Under the pieces are notes generated by a model. The model did not search any database, had not been told where the DNA came from, and saw only the letters and a program-made list of their open reading frames with translations. Below, in pieces: positions 1 to 8,749 of a stretch of DNA of 53,678 nt. Position 1 is the stretch's first letter. Every line of letters starts with the position of its first letter. The stretch is from Nostoc sp. CCCryo 231-06. GTDB lineage: Bacteria > Cyanobacteriota > Cyanobacteriia > Cyanobacteriales > Nostocaceae. A program made the position numbers and the translations under genes. The DNA lies in the NCBI GenBank assembly GCA_023522315.1, contig JAHCSU010000465.1, positions 1-53,678 on the forward strand, in the 5' to 3' direction.

Positions 1-116
1 CACAGAAAACATTGCTGAATTCTGACTCCTGACTCCTGAATTCTGTTTGATAAAAATTTAAGAGAGTTTTTGTATAAGTCCTAATTTGATTATTTCGCTA
101 AATCTAACCGCTTTGA
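1..116. repeat. STRR-type heptamer repeats at window edge
   Basis: The left edge carries tandem copies of the 7-mers CTGACTC and CTGAATT (about 11-45), of the short tandemly repeated repetitive class common in Nostocales spacers. The rest, up to the end of the minus-strand binding-protein gene, is AT-rich with no recognisable gene. The upstream neighbour lies outside the window. Confidence 0.6.
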
Positions 117-1163
117 TCATTTAATTCTGACAAATCCAGCTTTTTCGATAAGTTCTTGACTCTGAGGTGTCAACAGCCAATTTGCATAAGCAACGCCTGC
201 TTGCTGATCTGTTTGACCATTCTGTTTAACAATTACAAATAAATTGCGGGTAATTGCATAATCACCACTACGAAAGGCTTGAGTATTCAACTGATTACGC
301 TTGCTGGGACATTCAGATAGAGGTACAAAGGGTTCTTGGTAGGGTGGCAGAAATTGACCGCTTGTCCGCCCTAGTGGTAGGGATTTAATTGTACACTGGG
401 GTACAACCTCTGGGGCAGAAGCATAGTAAATTCCACCAGGAATTGCAGCTACTTTTCGTATTGCTTCTGTGGTCGTACCAATGTAACTAACGTTGGTACC
501 AAATTTTTCTTTATTTAAAACATTTTCGACAAAGAACTCCACTGTGCCGCCAGCTTCTTGACTGCGAGAGTAGACTGTAATTGGTAAATTTGGCCCACCC
601 ACCTGTTGCCAATTAGTAATTTTGCCAGTGTAGATATCTTTGAGTTGGGCGACTGTTAAACCAGGGATATTCAGATTGTGGTTAACTGCGATCGCAATTC
701 CATCAATCGCTATTGGAATTTCTTTCAAACTAAATCCTTTTTCTTTAGCTTCGGCATTTTCTTCAGCTTTAACTGAGCGAGAAGATTGAGAAAAAGCTAG
801 TTGATTATCTATCAACATCCGAATACCAGTTCCAGATCCTGCTTGACCTGAAGGAGGTTGAGTATAGCGTAAACTAAATTGAGGACACAGGCTATCTAGT
901 GCAGAGTCAACGTCTTTACGGATGGGTGCCCAGGTTGTGCTACCACCATAGTTGAACGTTCCCTCTGGGAGATTTGGCACGTTACATTTGTTGTTGACAA
1001 ACTGCTTTGTGGAATTATCTGTGTTGCTACTCGCCGAAGGTTTAGCAACAGTTCCATTTAGTTGCGCCCACCGTTCCATAAAAAACCATAAGCCACTAAA
1101 GATTAAGCCAATGGTGATGATAGCAGCTAAGAAAAGGCTAAGTGTTTCGTTTTTATGAGACAT
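117..1163 (-). CDS. PstS-like phosphate-type periplasmic binding protein, membrane-anchored
   Basis: A 348-residue protein with one N-terminal hydrophobic segment (about residues 8-28), best read as a signal anchor, then a type-2 periplasmic-binding fold. The start of the mature domain (NYGGSTTWAPIRKDVD), the SGTGIRML loop and the YSRSQEAGGTVEFF stretch are typical of PstS/PBP_like_2 proteins that bind phosphate or related oxyanions outside the membrane. No pst permease or ATPase genes are nearby, so it may be a solitary sensor or scavenger rather than part of a full transporter. It follows the kinase gene on the same strand by 26 bases, so co-transcription is likely. The pairing suggests extracytoplasmic ligand sensing linked to Ser/Thr phosphorylation, but this is inference. 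The true ligand cannot be read from the sequence. Confidence 0.85.
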   Translation of the reverse strand: MSHKNETLSLFLAAIITIGLIFSGLWFFMERWAQLNGTVAKPSASSNTDNSTKQFVNNKCNVPNLPEGTFNYGGSTTWAPIRKDVDSALDSLCPQFSLRYTQPPSGQAGSGTGIRMLIDNQLAFSQSSRSVKAEENAEAKEKGFSLKEIPIAIDGIAIAVNHNLNIPGLTVAQLKDIYTGKITNWQQVGGPNLPITVYSRSQEAGGTVEFFVENVLNKEKFGTNVSYIGTTTEAIRKVAAIPGGIYYASAPEVVPQCTIKSLPLGRTSGQFLPPYQEPFVPLSECPSKRNQLNTQAFRSGDYAITRNLFVIVKQNGQTDQQAGVAYANWLLTPQSQELIEKAGFVRIK

Positions 1164-1189
1164 AGGTAGCTGTTAGCACCAAAAGTTTT

Positions 1190-2590
1190 TTAAAGTAAGA
1201 GAGATAATAATTTATAAATAAGTCGAAATATAGCTGTCAGTGAAATAGCTACTAAGGCTGCTGCAACTGATAAAATTACTACTGCCTGAATACCAAGACC
1301 CCCCCGTAAAAAAGGGAGAAAAAAAATAATAGCAAAAGTAATTGTCGGAATAATTAATAAATCGAACTTTTCAATCCACCGCCTGGTTTGGGCAAATATC
1401 AGTATCCCCAAAATCACACATGCAACTGTGAAAGTAACTATTGGTGATTTTACTAGACTCAAGAGAGCGATCGCTATCAATGCCCCTTCAAATCCGCTAA
1501 ATGCCGCGCCACCCAATAATTCCACTGTCGAAAACGCTGGTTGAGTTAGTGAACGGCGGGGGACGACGGGACTAGAACTGGGTGGTTGTGGCGGAAGTGT
1601 TACAGAGGGCGAATTAAATTGTGTAGGGGCTTGAGCCGCCTGTGAGTTAAGTGCATCTATAACCTCTTGGGCTGACTGAAAGCGCTGATTGGCAGCAGGT
1701 AGCAGCATCTTATCTAATACGTCAGCAAGGCGAGGGCTGACAGTTACTTGGGTTCGCCATTTCCACTGGTTGCTATAGGCATCAAATAATTGAACTGCTT
1801 CTTTATTTGTCAGCAAAGTAATAAGAGTTACAGCCAAAGCGTATAAATCCGTAGAGGGGAATACTTGACCCCCAGCCATCTGCTCTGGTGGTGCAAATCC
1901 CATAGAATAAATTCCTGTGGAAGAAGCAGCAGAACCAAGTGCAACATTTGTTACTTGCTTAACTGCGCCAAAATCTAGTAAAAAAAGTCTACCATCACGA
2001 CGGCGCATGATGTTAGAGGGTTTAATATCTCTGTGGATAATGCCTCTATGATGGACAAACTTTAGCACCTTCAGGATTTCTTGCAGCACCTCCAACACTT
2101 GCTGCTCAGAAAATGTGCCTTTTATAACTAATTCTTCCTCTAAATTTTGCCCATCAATGTATTCTTGTACCAAGTAGAAAAACTGGTCTTGTTGTCCTGG
2201 TTGCAAACCATTAACTATCACTGGAAAGAAAGCAAACAAGTTGGGGATTTGCTCGTGATCGTTACCAAGTTGTGATAAAACTTCTGCTTCTCTCTCAAAC
2301 ATCAACTGTGCTTGTTGCAGTTGATTTAAGCTTAAATTTCCCGCAGGTTGAAACTGTTTAACTACGCATTGACGCATTCCTGGTATTCGGCGATCGAGTG
2401 CCAAAAAAGCTGCTCCAAATCCCCCCCTTCCTAGCAGTTTCAGGGTAACATATCGACCATCTAACAGCAGTGGCATACCACAGGTAGTACAGTACTTTTG
2501 CTGCGTTGTTTTCAGCGTCGTAATATCATCTAAATCGGCAAAATAGTTTTGTGGACGTGGGCAACGTGGACGAGTACAGTAAACTTCCAT
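1190..2590 (-). CDS. Serine/threonine protein kinase with N-terminal four-cysteine motif and C-terminal membrane segments
   Basis: A 466-residue Hanks-type kinase. Four cysteines (C5, C10, C34, C37) form a probable zinc ribbon, a feature of many cyanobacterial Ser/Thr kinases. The kinase domain begins at about residue 46, with glycine loop GRGGFG (54-59), an ATP-binding Lys near residue 78 in CVVKQF, catalytic loop HRDIKPSN and the DFG motif. All key residues are present, so it should be active. A Pro/Ser-rich linker (about 320-355) leads to several C-terminal hydrophobic helices, which place the kinase on the cytoplasmic side of a membrane. It is the first gene of a probable two-gene unit with the PstS-like protein. 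The substrate is unknown. Confidence 0.92.
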   Translation of the reverse strand: MEVYCTRPRCPRPQNYFADLDDITTLKTTQQKYCTTCGMPLLLDGRYVTLKLLGRGGFGAAFLALDRRIPGMRQCVVKQFQPAGNLSLNQLQQAQLMFEREAEVLSQLGNDHEQIPNLFAFFPVIVNGLQPGQQDQFFYLVQEYIDGQNLEEELVIKGTFSEQQVLEVLQEILKVLKFVHHRGIIHRDIKPSNIMRRRDGRLFLLDFGAVKQVTNVALGSAASSTGIYSMGFAPPEQMAGGQVFPSTDLYALAVTLITLLTNKEAVQLFDAYSNQWKWRTQVTVSPRLADVLDKMLLPAANQRFQSAQEVIDALNSQAAQAPTQFNSPSVTLPPQPPSSSPVVPRRSLTQPAFSTVELLGGAAFSGFEGALIAIALLSLVKSPIVTFTVACVILGILIFAQTRRWIEKFDLLIIPTITFAIIFFLPFLRGGLGIQAVVILSVAAALVAISLTAIFRLIYKLLSLLL

Positions 2591-2861
2591 TTTTGTGATT
2601 TGTCATTAGTCAAAATAATTCGTAATTGATAATTCGTAATACGTAATTCATTCAGGTTACATAGAAACTAAATTTCTTTCTCAAGAACAGGAAACTTTTT
2701 TACTGATGTCAAATTCTTAGCTTGCCTACGTTACGCTACGCGAAAAGCTATGAGATAATAATTACGAATTACGAATTACGAATTATTTGGTCATTGGTCA
2801 TTTACAAAGAACATCGCACAAATGACGTAGACGCTCTAAGGGTAGGACTAATGACCAGATT
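2591..2861. repeat. Spacer with inverted GTAATTC/GAATTAC heptamer repeats
   Basis: Copies of AATTCGTAAT at about 2618-2650 are answered by three tandem ATTACGA units at about 2760-2785. The two arms can pair as a long hairpin. Between them lies a fragment of the interspersed family ending GCTACGCGAAAAGCT (about 2727-2748). No gene is seen. The spacer separates the kinase promoter side from the end of the LysR gene. Confidence 0.6.
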
Positions 2862-3875
2862 TTAGTCTTCGGCGGAATAGGTGGACGTCGCTATATCCAA
2901 TGTAGTTATCAGTATGTTTTTTTGTGCCAATGTTAACACATCTTGACTCCATCCAGGATTAGCAAACTGGGGCAAAATTTCCCGACTAAAAGCTTCTGCC
3001 GCCTTGGATCTATAGCGATTAGGATTAAAAATCAGCCATAGTGTCCGTTTGACGACAACGCCTTCAATGGGGGTACGGTGCAGAACACCCATTTGTAACT
3101 CTTTAGCGATCGCGCTAGTTGAAACAAAGGCAGCCCCCAAACCAGATTGCACAGCATTTTTAATTGCTTCAATGGAATTTAATTCCATTTCAACCTTAAA
3201 ACGTCTGGTATCAATTTCATAGCGTGATAGAACTTGGTCAATTACTTTGCGGATAGTTGATTGGGAATCTAGGGCAATGAATTGTAATTTGTATAGGTCT
3301 TCTTTTTGGATTTTTTCCAGTTTACTAAAGGGATGAAAAACAGGTAAAATTAGCGCTAGTTCATCTTCAGCGTAAGCAACAACTTCCAAGGATTCTGATA
3401 GTTCACCGGGAATTTCACCGCCGATAATTGCCAAATCAACTTGTCCGTTAGCGACACTCCAAGCAGTCCGCCGGGTAGAGTGGACGTGTAATTGCACTGC
3501 CACATCTGGATATTTTTGTCGGAACATACCGATCATCCTGGGCAAAAGATAAGTGCCGGTGGTTTGAGAAGCACCGACAATTAAAGTACCGCCTTGGAGA
3601 TTTTGTAAATCCTCGATGGCGCGGCAGGTTTCCTGACACAGACTGAGGATTTTCTCACCGTAACTTAGGAGTAGATGCCCTGCTTCAGTTAATTGGGCGC
3701 GTCGCCCTCCCCGATCGAATAGGGGGACATCTAGCTGCCGTTCGAGATTTTGCACTTGCAAGCTGACGGCAGGCTGGGAAACGTAAAGACTATCAGCGGC
3801 GCGCTTGAAGCTTCCTTCTTGTGCGATCGCTTTTAAAATACGTAACTGATCTAAAGTGAAAGGAAGGTCAGACAT
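2862..3875 (-). CDS. rbcR: LysR-family regulator RbcR/PacR (CbbR type), carbon assimilation
   Basis: A LysR-type transcription factor of 337 residues from the chosen start. The N-terminal winged helix-turn-helix ([19 protein letters not shown], then [17 protein letters not shown]) is nearly diagnostic of cyanobacterial and chloroplast RbcR/Ycf30, which controls Rubisco and other CO2-fixation genes. The Anabaena homologue is known as PacR, a global regulator of photosynthetic carbon metabolism. The C-terminal two-thirds is the effector-binding domain. An in-frame start 42 bases further upstream exists, but [10 protein letters not shown] is the usual family start. The gene diverges from the Z-ISO gene and lies near ndhF1 and ndhD1. 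That neighbourhood fits a regulator acting on nearby NDH-1 genes, although no operator was proven here. Confidence 0.9.
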   Translation of the reverse strand: MSDLPFTLDQLRILKAIAQEGSFKRAADSLYVSQPAVSLQVQNLERQLDVPLFDRGGRRAQLTEAGHLLLSYGEKILSLCQETCRAIEDLQNLQGGTLIVGASQTTGTYLLPRMIGMFRQKYPDVAVQLHVHSTRRTAWSVANGQVDLAIIGGEIPGELSESLEVVAYAEDELALILPVFHPFSKLEKIQKEDLYKLQFIALDSQSTIRKVIDQVLSRYEIDTRRFKVEMELNSIEAIKNAVQSGLGAAFVSTSAIAKELQMGVLHRTPIEGVVVKRTLWLIFNPNRYRSKAAEAFSREILPQFANPGWSQDVLTLAQKNILITTLDIATSTYSAED

Positions 3876-4087
3876 AAGGCTCAATCCACAAACTTTAAAA
3901 GGAGCAGATGCACACAAAAAATCAGGTTTGGCAGCAATCAGCTGGGCATGATTTGTTGCATATTAAACTTGAAGGCTTGACACGAAAAAGACAGTAGCAC
4001 AACATCTTGACTAAAGTCCCCTTTTGAATACTTTGTGGTATTGGTTGTACTGAGTTCAATTTTCTTTAAATTACTTCACCCGTATAT

Positions 4088-4810
4088 ATGCTGCTGATTT
4101 CTTGGTTGACACCTAGTCATTTTGTCATACTGGGGTTACAAATAGTATTTGCGATCGCTCACAGTGGAGGCGCTGCTTTGCGTCCTTGGGCAGAAAAATA
4201 TATTGGCCCAAGGCTTTATCGCGTTCTCTTTGCATTAGTTAGCCTACCTTTGGCTGCCATATTAATTATTTACTTTTTTGGGCATCGATATGATGGTTTG
4301 CAACTTTGGCAGGTACAAGGAGTGCCAGGAGTGCGAGAATTTGTTTGGCTGTTATCAGCTATCTCGTTTTTATTTTTATATCCTGCTACCTTCAATCTAC
4401 TAGAAATTGCTGCCATTCAAAAGCCCCAAGTTCATCTCTACGAAACAGGAATTATTCGGATTACCCGTCATCCCCAGATGGTAGGACAAATAATTTGGTG
4501 TGTTGCCCATACTCTGTGGCTGGGTACTACCTTTACACTTGTGACTTCCATTGGATTGGTGTTACATCATTTGTTTGGAGTTTGGCACGGCGATCGCCGT
4601 CTAAGCGATCGCTATGGGGAAGCCTTTGAAATTGCCAAACAACGGACTTCAATTATTCCCTGTAAAGCAATTATCGATGGACGTCAATCTATCAAATGGC
4701 AGGAATTTATTCGCCCTTCCTATTTAGGAGTTGTCATTTTCATAGCTTTGCTTTGGTTGTCGCACCCTCTGTTGCTGGAAGCAACTAGTAAGATAACATG
4801 GGAAATTTAG
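4088..4810 (+). CDS. Z-ISO: NnrU-family membrane protein, probable 15-cis-zeta-carotene isomerase
   Basis: A 240-residue integral membrane protein with five or six hydrophobic helices. It shows the family marks of plant and cyanobacterial Z-ISO: HSGGAALRPWAE near the N terminus, RHPQMVGQ in the middle and HHLFGVWHGDRRL further on, with conserved His residues suited to haem ligation. The plant enzyme is a haem protein of the NnrU family that isomerises the 15-cis bond of zeta-carotene in carotenoid synthesis. That function is transferred here by homology. It diverges from the rbcR gene across about 210 bases. Nothing looks truncated. NnrU proteins of denitrifiers are the alternative assignment, which is unlikely in a cyanobacterium. 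Confidence 0.8.
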   Translation: MLLISWLTPSHFVILGLQIVFAIAHSGGAALRPWAEKYIGPRLYRVLFALVSLPLAAILIIYFFGHRYDGLQLWQVQGVPGVREFVWLLSAISFLFLYPATFNLLEIAAIQKPQVHLYETGIIRITRHPQMVGQIIWCVAHTLWLGTTFTLVTSIGLVLHHLFGVWHGDRRLSDRYGEAFEIAKQRTSIIPCKAIIDGRQSIKWQEFIRPSYLGVVIFIALLWLSHPLLLEATSKITWEI

Positions 4811-4977
4811 ACGATCCCCAGTGTCAACATAAAATCCAAAATAGATGAGGATTTCAGCTTATCAATTGCCTTAAATCAATGTAGGATAAGTTCAAACATC
4901 TACAGATGGGGGTGGTCTGAGTCGAGTTAAGATTTTAAATTGGTAGTTGTTGGTCAGTTGCCTTTCCTTGGGAGAAA

Positions 4978-5103
4978 ATGGCAGATTCAGTCAAATGCCC
5001 AGGTGGCCACGGCAATCAGGAGCTTAACATCCAAAAAAGCCAGCGCGAATTCCACGGTGGCTTTTTTGTCAGAGACACATCAACGCGCTTAATTTTTGCC
5101 TAA
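4978..5103 (+). CDS. Possible small protein of 41 residues (overlaps a terminator-like hairpin)
   Basis: An ATG at 4978 is preceded by GGGAGAAA, a credible ribosome-binding site, and opens a 41-codon frame with the segments CPGGHGNQ and REFHGGFFVRDTSTR, ending with TAA at 5101-5103. I do not recognise a family. The frame overlaps a hairpin at 5033-5067 with A- and T-rich outer arms, so the region may instead be a short non-coding RNA or the 3' end of the Z-ISO transcript. The polar, non-random composition and good initiation site keep it alive as a candidate. Confidence 0.35.
   Translation: MADSVKCPGGHGNQELNIQKSQREFHGGFFVRDTSTRLIFA
5033..5067. terminator. Bidirectional terminator-like hairpin
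   Basis: AAAAAAGCCA at 5033-5042 is the exact reverse complement of TGGCTTTTTT at 5058-5067, with a 15-base loop. It would terminate transcription in either direction. It lies between Z-ISO and the thioredoxin-like gene and inside the 41-codon frame described above. Confidence 0.6.
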
Positions 5104-5224
5104 TTATTCTGTGTCCTGAGATTTGCTTCCTGAAAGCATCTATCGGCAGTTACTGACTTACCAATCCTTCACTTCAATGCTGATAGGTAGTTTGATATAA
5201 AAACCTTATAATCCAAGAGGCGTC

Positions 5225-5611
5225 ATGGTGTTGTCGGTTAGTGAGCGCACATTTACTCAAGAAGTTTTAGAATCACCTATTCCTGTTTTAGTTAATTTTG
5301 AAGCACCTTGGTGTGGCTTGTGTCGGATTATCCACCCACTGTTATTGCAATTTCAAGCCCAATATGGGGAAGAAATTAAATTAGTTGGGGTTAACGCCGA
5401 TCAAAATTTTAAATTGTCAACTACTTATAGGCTAAAATCACTACCCACTTTACTATTGATTGAAAATGGCACTATTCGCCATCGCTTGGAATGCTTTCGC
5501 GGTAGAGAAGATTTACGTCTAGCTTTAGAAGAGATTAAAGCTAGCTACAGCAGTTGCCCGAAAATTTACAAGAGTTCAAAAACAGTAGACTTAGAGTATC
5601 GGTCAGCCTGA
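5225..5611 (+). CDS. Thioredoxin-like protein with WCGLC active site
   Basis: A 128-residue thioredoxin-fold protein: the N-terminal strand VPVLVNFEAPW-like segment, active site WCGLC at about residues 29-33, and the cis-proline loop SLPTLLL. The usual thioredoxin site is WCGPC. Pro to Leu changes the redox potential in studied thioredoxins, so the partner set may differ from a housekeeping TrxA. The tail after about residue 105 (KIYKSSKTVDLEYRSA) is an extension of unclear role. It ends with its own terminator, about 200 bases before ndhF1, so co-transcription with NDH-1 genes is not obvious. Confidence 0.85.
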   Translation: MVLSVSERTFTQEVLESPIPVLVNFEAPWCGLCRIIHPLLLQFQAQYGEEIKLVGVNADQNFKLSTTYRLKSLPTLLLIENGTIRHRLECFRGREDLRLALEEIKASYSSCPKIYKSSKTVDLEYRSA

Positions 5612-5704
5612 AGAGAATACCCAGTCCTGAGTAATAATTAAACTCAAAACTCAGCACTGGGCACTCAGAGCTATTCTCGGCAAATCTAAAACCATGCTTA
5701 ACAC

Positions 5705-5735
5705 CCCACCCAATCAGTCTTGGGTGGGTTATTTT
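5705..5735 (+). terminator. Rho-independent terminator after the thioredoxin-like gene
   Basis: CCCACCCA (5705-5712) pairs exactly with TGGGTGGG (5721-5728) over an 8-base loop and is followed by a T-rich run. It separates the thioredoxin-like gene from ndhF1. Confidence 0.75.
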
Positions 5736-5810
5736 ATCCTAAAGGGTGTGTGTCACAATTATTAACAGTTTCGACACGCTAATCAAGAATTCAAAAAGTA
5801 GGCGTCAGTG

Positions 5811-7913
5811 ATGGAAGTAATCTATCAGTATGCCTGGCTGATTCCGGTGTTCCCTCTTCTTGGGGCAATGCTGGTCGGTCTAGGGTTAATCTCGTTGAAT
5901 CAGGTGACAAACCGCCTCCGCCAGCTTAACGCTGTGGTGATTATCTCCATGATGGCAGCAGCTATGGGGCTGTCGATTGCGTTGCTCTGGAGTCAAATTC
6001 AAGGACACGCGCCTTATATTCGCACCTTTGAGTGGGCGGCGGCAGGTAATTTTCACCTGAGCATGGGCTACACTATTGACCACCTGACAGCCTTAATGCT
6101 GGTGATTGTCACAACGGTAGCGTTGTTAGTCATGGTTTACACCGATGGCTACATGGCTCACGATCCCGGTTACGTGAGGTTTTACGCCTATCTCAGTTTG
6201 TTTGGCTCTTCAATGTTAGGTCTGGTGATCAGCCCCAACCTAGTACAGATTTATATATTCTGGGAACTGGTCGGGATGTGTTCTTACTTGCTGGTCGGCT
6301 TTTGGTACGATCGCAAGTCAGCAGCAGATGCCGCTCAAAAAGCGTTTGTGACCAACCGCGTGGGCGACTTTGGTTTGCTGCTGGGCATTTTGGGGCTGTA
6401 CTGGGCAACAGGAAGCTTTGATTTTAATATCATGGGCGATCGCCTCGCCCAACTCGTCGAATCAGGTTCTATCAGCAATTTTCTCGCTGTCCTGTTGGCG
6501 ATTTTAGTTTTCTTAGGCCCAGTAGCAAAATCAGCCCAATTCCCCCTCCACGTCTGGCTACCAGATGCAATGGAAGGCCCCACCCCCATTTCTGCCTTGA
6601 TTCACGCGGCAACAATGGTGGCGGCGGGTGTTTTCCTAATTGCCCGGATGTACCCAGTATTTGAAGATGTTCCAGTCGCAATGAATGTCATTGCTTTTAC
6701 TGGGGCGTTTACGGCGTTTTTGGGGGCAAGCATTGCTATTACCCAAAACGACATCAAAAAAGGCTTGGCTTACTCCACCATTTCCCAACTTGGTTACATG
6801 GTGATGGCAATGGGAATAGGTTCCTACAGTGCTGGACTATTCCACTTGATGACTCACGCCTATTTCAAGGCGATGCTGTTCTTGGGTTCAGGTTCAGTAA
6901 TTCACGGTATGGAAGGTGTCGTTGGACACGACCCTGCCTTAGCGCAAGATATGCGCTTGATGGGTGGATTGCGAAAGTATATGCCCGTCACCTCAATTAC
7001 CTTTTTGATTGGTTGCTTGGCAATTTCTGGTATTCCCCCCTTTGCTGGTTTCTGGTCAAAAGATGAAATTCTGGGGAAAGCTTTTGAGGCTAACCCATTC
7101 CTCTGGTTGATTGGCTGGTTAACTGCCGGGATTACTGCTTTCTATATGTTTAGAATGTATTTCATGACATTTGAAGGCAAATTCCGGGGTAATGACGAGA
7201 AAATCAAACAAAAACTCAAGAGTGCTGCGGCGACAATTGTCCTGGAATTAGAGTCAGCAGAACCAGCCCCGAATTTTGGGCCTGGGGCGATGAAGAAAGG
7301 AGAATTGGCGGCAACTAGTGAGCAGCATGACTCCCATGACTCCCACGGGCATCACAGCGACTCCCCCCACGAATCGCCGTGGACAATGACGCTGCCGTTG
7401 GCACTGTTGGCTGTGCCTTCGATTTTGATTGGTTTGGTGGGAACTCCCTACGCCAATTATTTTGAAGAGTTTATCTTTCCTCCTAGTGAAACCCTCTCCG
7501 AAGTTATAGAAAAGGCTGCCGAGTTCAATCCGACGGAATTCTACATCATGGCGGGTGCTTCAGTCGGAATTTCTTTGATTGCGATTACCCTGGCTTCGCT
7601 GATGTATTTGCGCCGGAAAATTGACCCGGCTGCGATCGCTGCTCAAATCAAACCACTTTACGAGTTATCCCTTAACAAGTGGTACTTTGATGACATTTAC
7701 CATCGGGTTTTTGTCCTCGGCTTGCGTCGCCTAGCTAGACAAGTTATGGAAGTTGACTTCCGCGTTGTCGATGGTGCTGTTAACCTCACAGGCTTTTTCA
7801 CCCTTGTCAGTGGTGAAGGTCTGAAGTACCTAGAAAACGGTCGCGCTCAATTCTATGCCTTAATTGTGTTTGGGGCAGTTTTGGGCTTAGTGATTGTCTT
7901 TGGTGTTACCTGA
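5811..7913 (+). CDS. ndhF: NAD(P)H-quinone oxidoreductase subunit 5, NdhF1
   Basis: A large membrane subunit (700 residues from the ATG; a GTG lies directly before it) of thylakoid NDH-1, the NuoL/Mrp-type antiporter subunit. It carries the proton_antipo core: FWELVGMCSYLLVGFWYDR, WLPDAMEGPTPISALIHAAT, HLMTHAYFKAMLFLGSGS and the lateral helix region at the C terminus. The length and sequence match NdhF1, used in respiratory and photosystem-I cyclic electron flow, rather than the CO2-uptake paralogues NdhF3/NdhF4. A His/Asp/Ser-rich hydrophilic loop at about residues 500-525 could bind metal or may simply be a variable linker. It is normally next to ndhD1; here about 1.1 kb of accessory sequence separates them. 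Confidence 0.95.
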   Translation: MEVIYQYAWLIPVFPLLGAMLVGLGLISLNQVTNRLRQLNAVVIISMMAAAMGLSIALLWSQIQGHAPYIRTFEWAAAGNFHLSMGYTIDHLTALMLVIVTTVALLVMVYTDGYMAHDPGYVRFYAYLSLFGSSMLGLVISPNLVQIYIFWELVGMCSYLLVGFWYDRKSAADAAQKAFVTNRVGDFGLLLGILGLYWATGSFDFNIMGDRLAQLVESGSISNFLAVLLAILVFLGPVAKSAQFPLHVWLPDAMEGPTPISALIHAATMVAAGVFLIARMYPVFEDVPVAMNVIAFTGAFTAFLGASIAITQNDIKKGLAYSTISQLGYMVMAMGIGSYSAGLFHLMTHAYFKAMLFLGSGSVIHGMEGVVGHDPALAQDMRLMGGLRKYMPVTSITFLIGCLAISGIPPFAGFWSKDEILGKAFEANPFLWLIGWLTAGITAFYMFRMYFMTFEGKFRGNDEKIKQKLKSAAATIVLELESAEPAPNFGPGAMKKGELAATSEQHDSHDSHGHHSDSPHESPWTMTLPLALLAVPSILIGLVGTPYANYFEEFIFPPSETLSEVIEKAAEFNPTEFYIMAGASVGISLIAITLASLMYLRRKIDPAAIAAQIKPLYELSLNKWYFDDIYHRVFVLGLRRLARQVMEVDFRVVDGAVNLTGFFTLVSGEGLKYLENGRAQFYALIVFGAVLGLVIVFGVT

Positions 7914-7958
7914 TTTTAATTGGGGTGGGCGATCGTCCGCCTCTAAGTTTTTTAATTT

Positions 7959-7986
7959 AAAGAGTCTAATTTAGACTCTTTTTTTT
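7959..7986 (+). terminator. Rho-independent terminator after ndhF1
   Basis: AAAGAGTCTAA (7959-7969) pairs with TTAGACTCTTT (7971-7981), followed by more T residues. This is a strong terminator, implying that ndhF1 and ndhD1 are transcribed separately here. Confidence 0.8.
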
Positions 7987-8070
7987 GGCTGATAGTTCAG
8001 TAATTCAATGTCTGAGATTGTTTAGAATTAACTCAAGTCGGTAAACCCGTATAATTAAAAAAAATAATTG

Positions 8071-8359
8071 ATGTATTGTCAAAATCTAGTTTTCTCCCGT
8101 CATGCTATCCAACAAATGTTTTATCGCCGCATCAGTCAAAAAGAAGTAGAAAACTGCGATTTCTTATGGAGAAGTGATAGAAGAAAATCCTGATGATACA
8201 CCCTACCCCAGTTATCTAATATTGGATTTTATAGAAGGTAAACCGATTCATGTTGTATTTTCCTACGATGAAGCTACAGATACAGGATATGTAGTAACAG
8301 CTTATATTCCTGATACTAATATTTGGTTAGATGATTTTAAAACTAGGAAACAAAGATGA
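8071..8359 (+). pseudogene. DUF4258 protein with single-base frameshift (toxin partner of MqsA-like antitoxin)
   Basis: Reading from the ATG at 8071 gives MYCQNLVFSRHAIQQMFYRR then ISQKEVEN, a clear DUF4258 N terminus. The frame then breaks. Dropping one T near 8155 restores a continuous 95-residue protein through YGEVIEENPDDTPYP and HVVFSYDEATDTGYVVTAY to the stop at 8357-8359. Only the 3' part (from 8174) is open in the present frame. DUF4258 proteins are RelE/BrnT-like and often sit directly before YgiT/MqsA-type zinc-finger antitoxins, exactly as here (ATGA overlap). It is probably a disabled toxin, unless the extra base is a sequencing error. Confidence 0.8.
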
Positions 8360-8583
8360 TGAAATGTGTAATTTGTCAACATGGAGAAACTAAACCAGGT
8401 TTAGTAACTGTGACATTAGAAAGAGACGAATGTATTATTGTATTAAAAAAAGTTCCAGCAGAAATTTGTGATAATTGCGGTGAATATTATTTAAGTGATG
8501 CAGTTACCGAACAGGTTTTACAAAAAGCAGAGTCAGCAATTAATAATGGAGCAGAATTGGAGATTATTAGATATGCAGCTTAG
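8356..8583 (+). CDS. YgiT/MqsA-type zinc-finger antitoxin
   Basis: A 75-residue protein with two CxxC pairs (MKCVICQHG near the N terminus, EICDNCGEYY near residue 38) that bind zinc, as in the MqsA N-terminal domain, and a short C-terminal helix (EQVLQKAESAINNGAELEI). No separate DNA-binding domain follows, which is typical of the small cyanobacterial YgiT form. The start overlaps the stop of the DUF4258 gene by four bases, so the two form one translational unit. With the toxin gene frameshifted, this antitoxin may be a left-over. Confidence 0.85.
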   Translation: MMKCVICQHGETKPGLVTVTLERDECIIVLKKVPAEICDNCGEYYLSDAVTEQVLQKAESAINNGAELEIIRYAA

Positions 8584-8619
8584 TGTTCTTATTGGCGTTT
8601 TTGCTTTAGCAATAGGTTT

Positions 8620-8749
8620 CAATACGGTTCGGTTAAGGTTTTTTTATGCAAATTCTAGAGCGTAAAGACGCGATAAATCGCCGTCTCTACGAAAAAATGA
8701 TTATTGTAGAGCGATTCATCGCGTCTCTTACCTTAACCGAACAGTATTG
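8620..8749. mobile_element. MITE-like element, TIR CAATACGGTTCGG, 10-bp target duplication
   Basis: The ends CAATACGGTTCGGTTAAGG (8620-8638) and CCTTAACCGAACAGTATTG (8731-8749) are inverted copies with one mismatch. The interior holds GCGTAAAGACGCGATAAATC and its inverted partner near 8707-8728, so the whole element can fold. It is flanked by exact direct repeats CAATAGGTTT at 8610-8619 and 8750-8759, as left by transposition. No coding capacity. The outer ends match a second element at 49428-49562. Confidence 0.8.
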
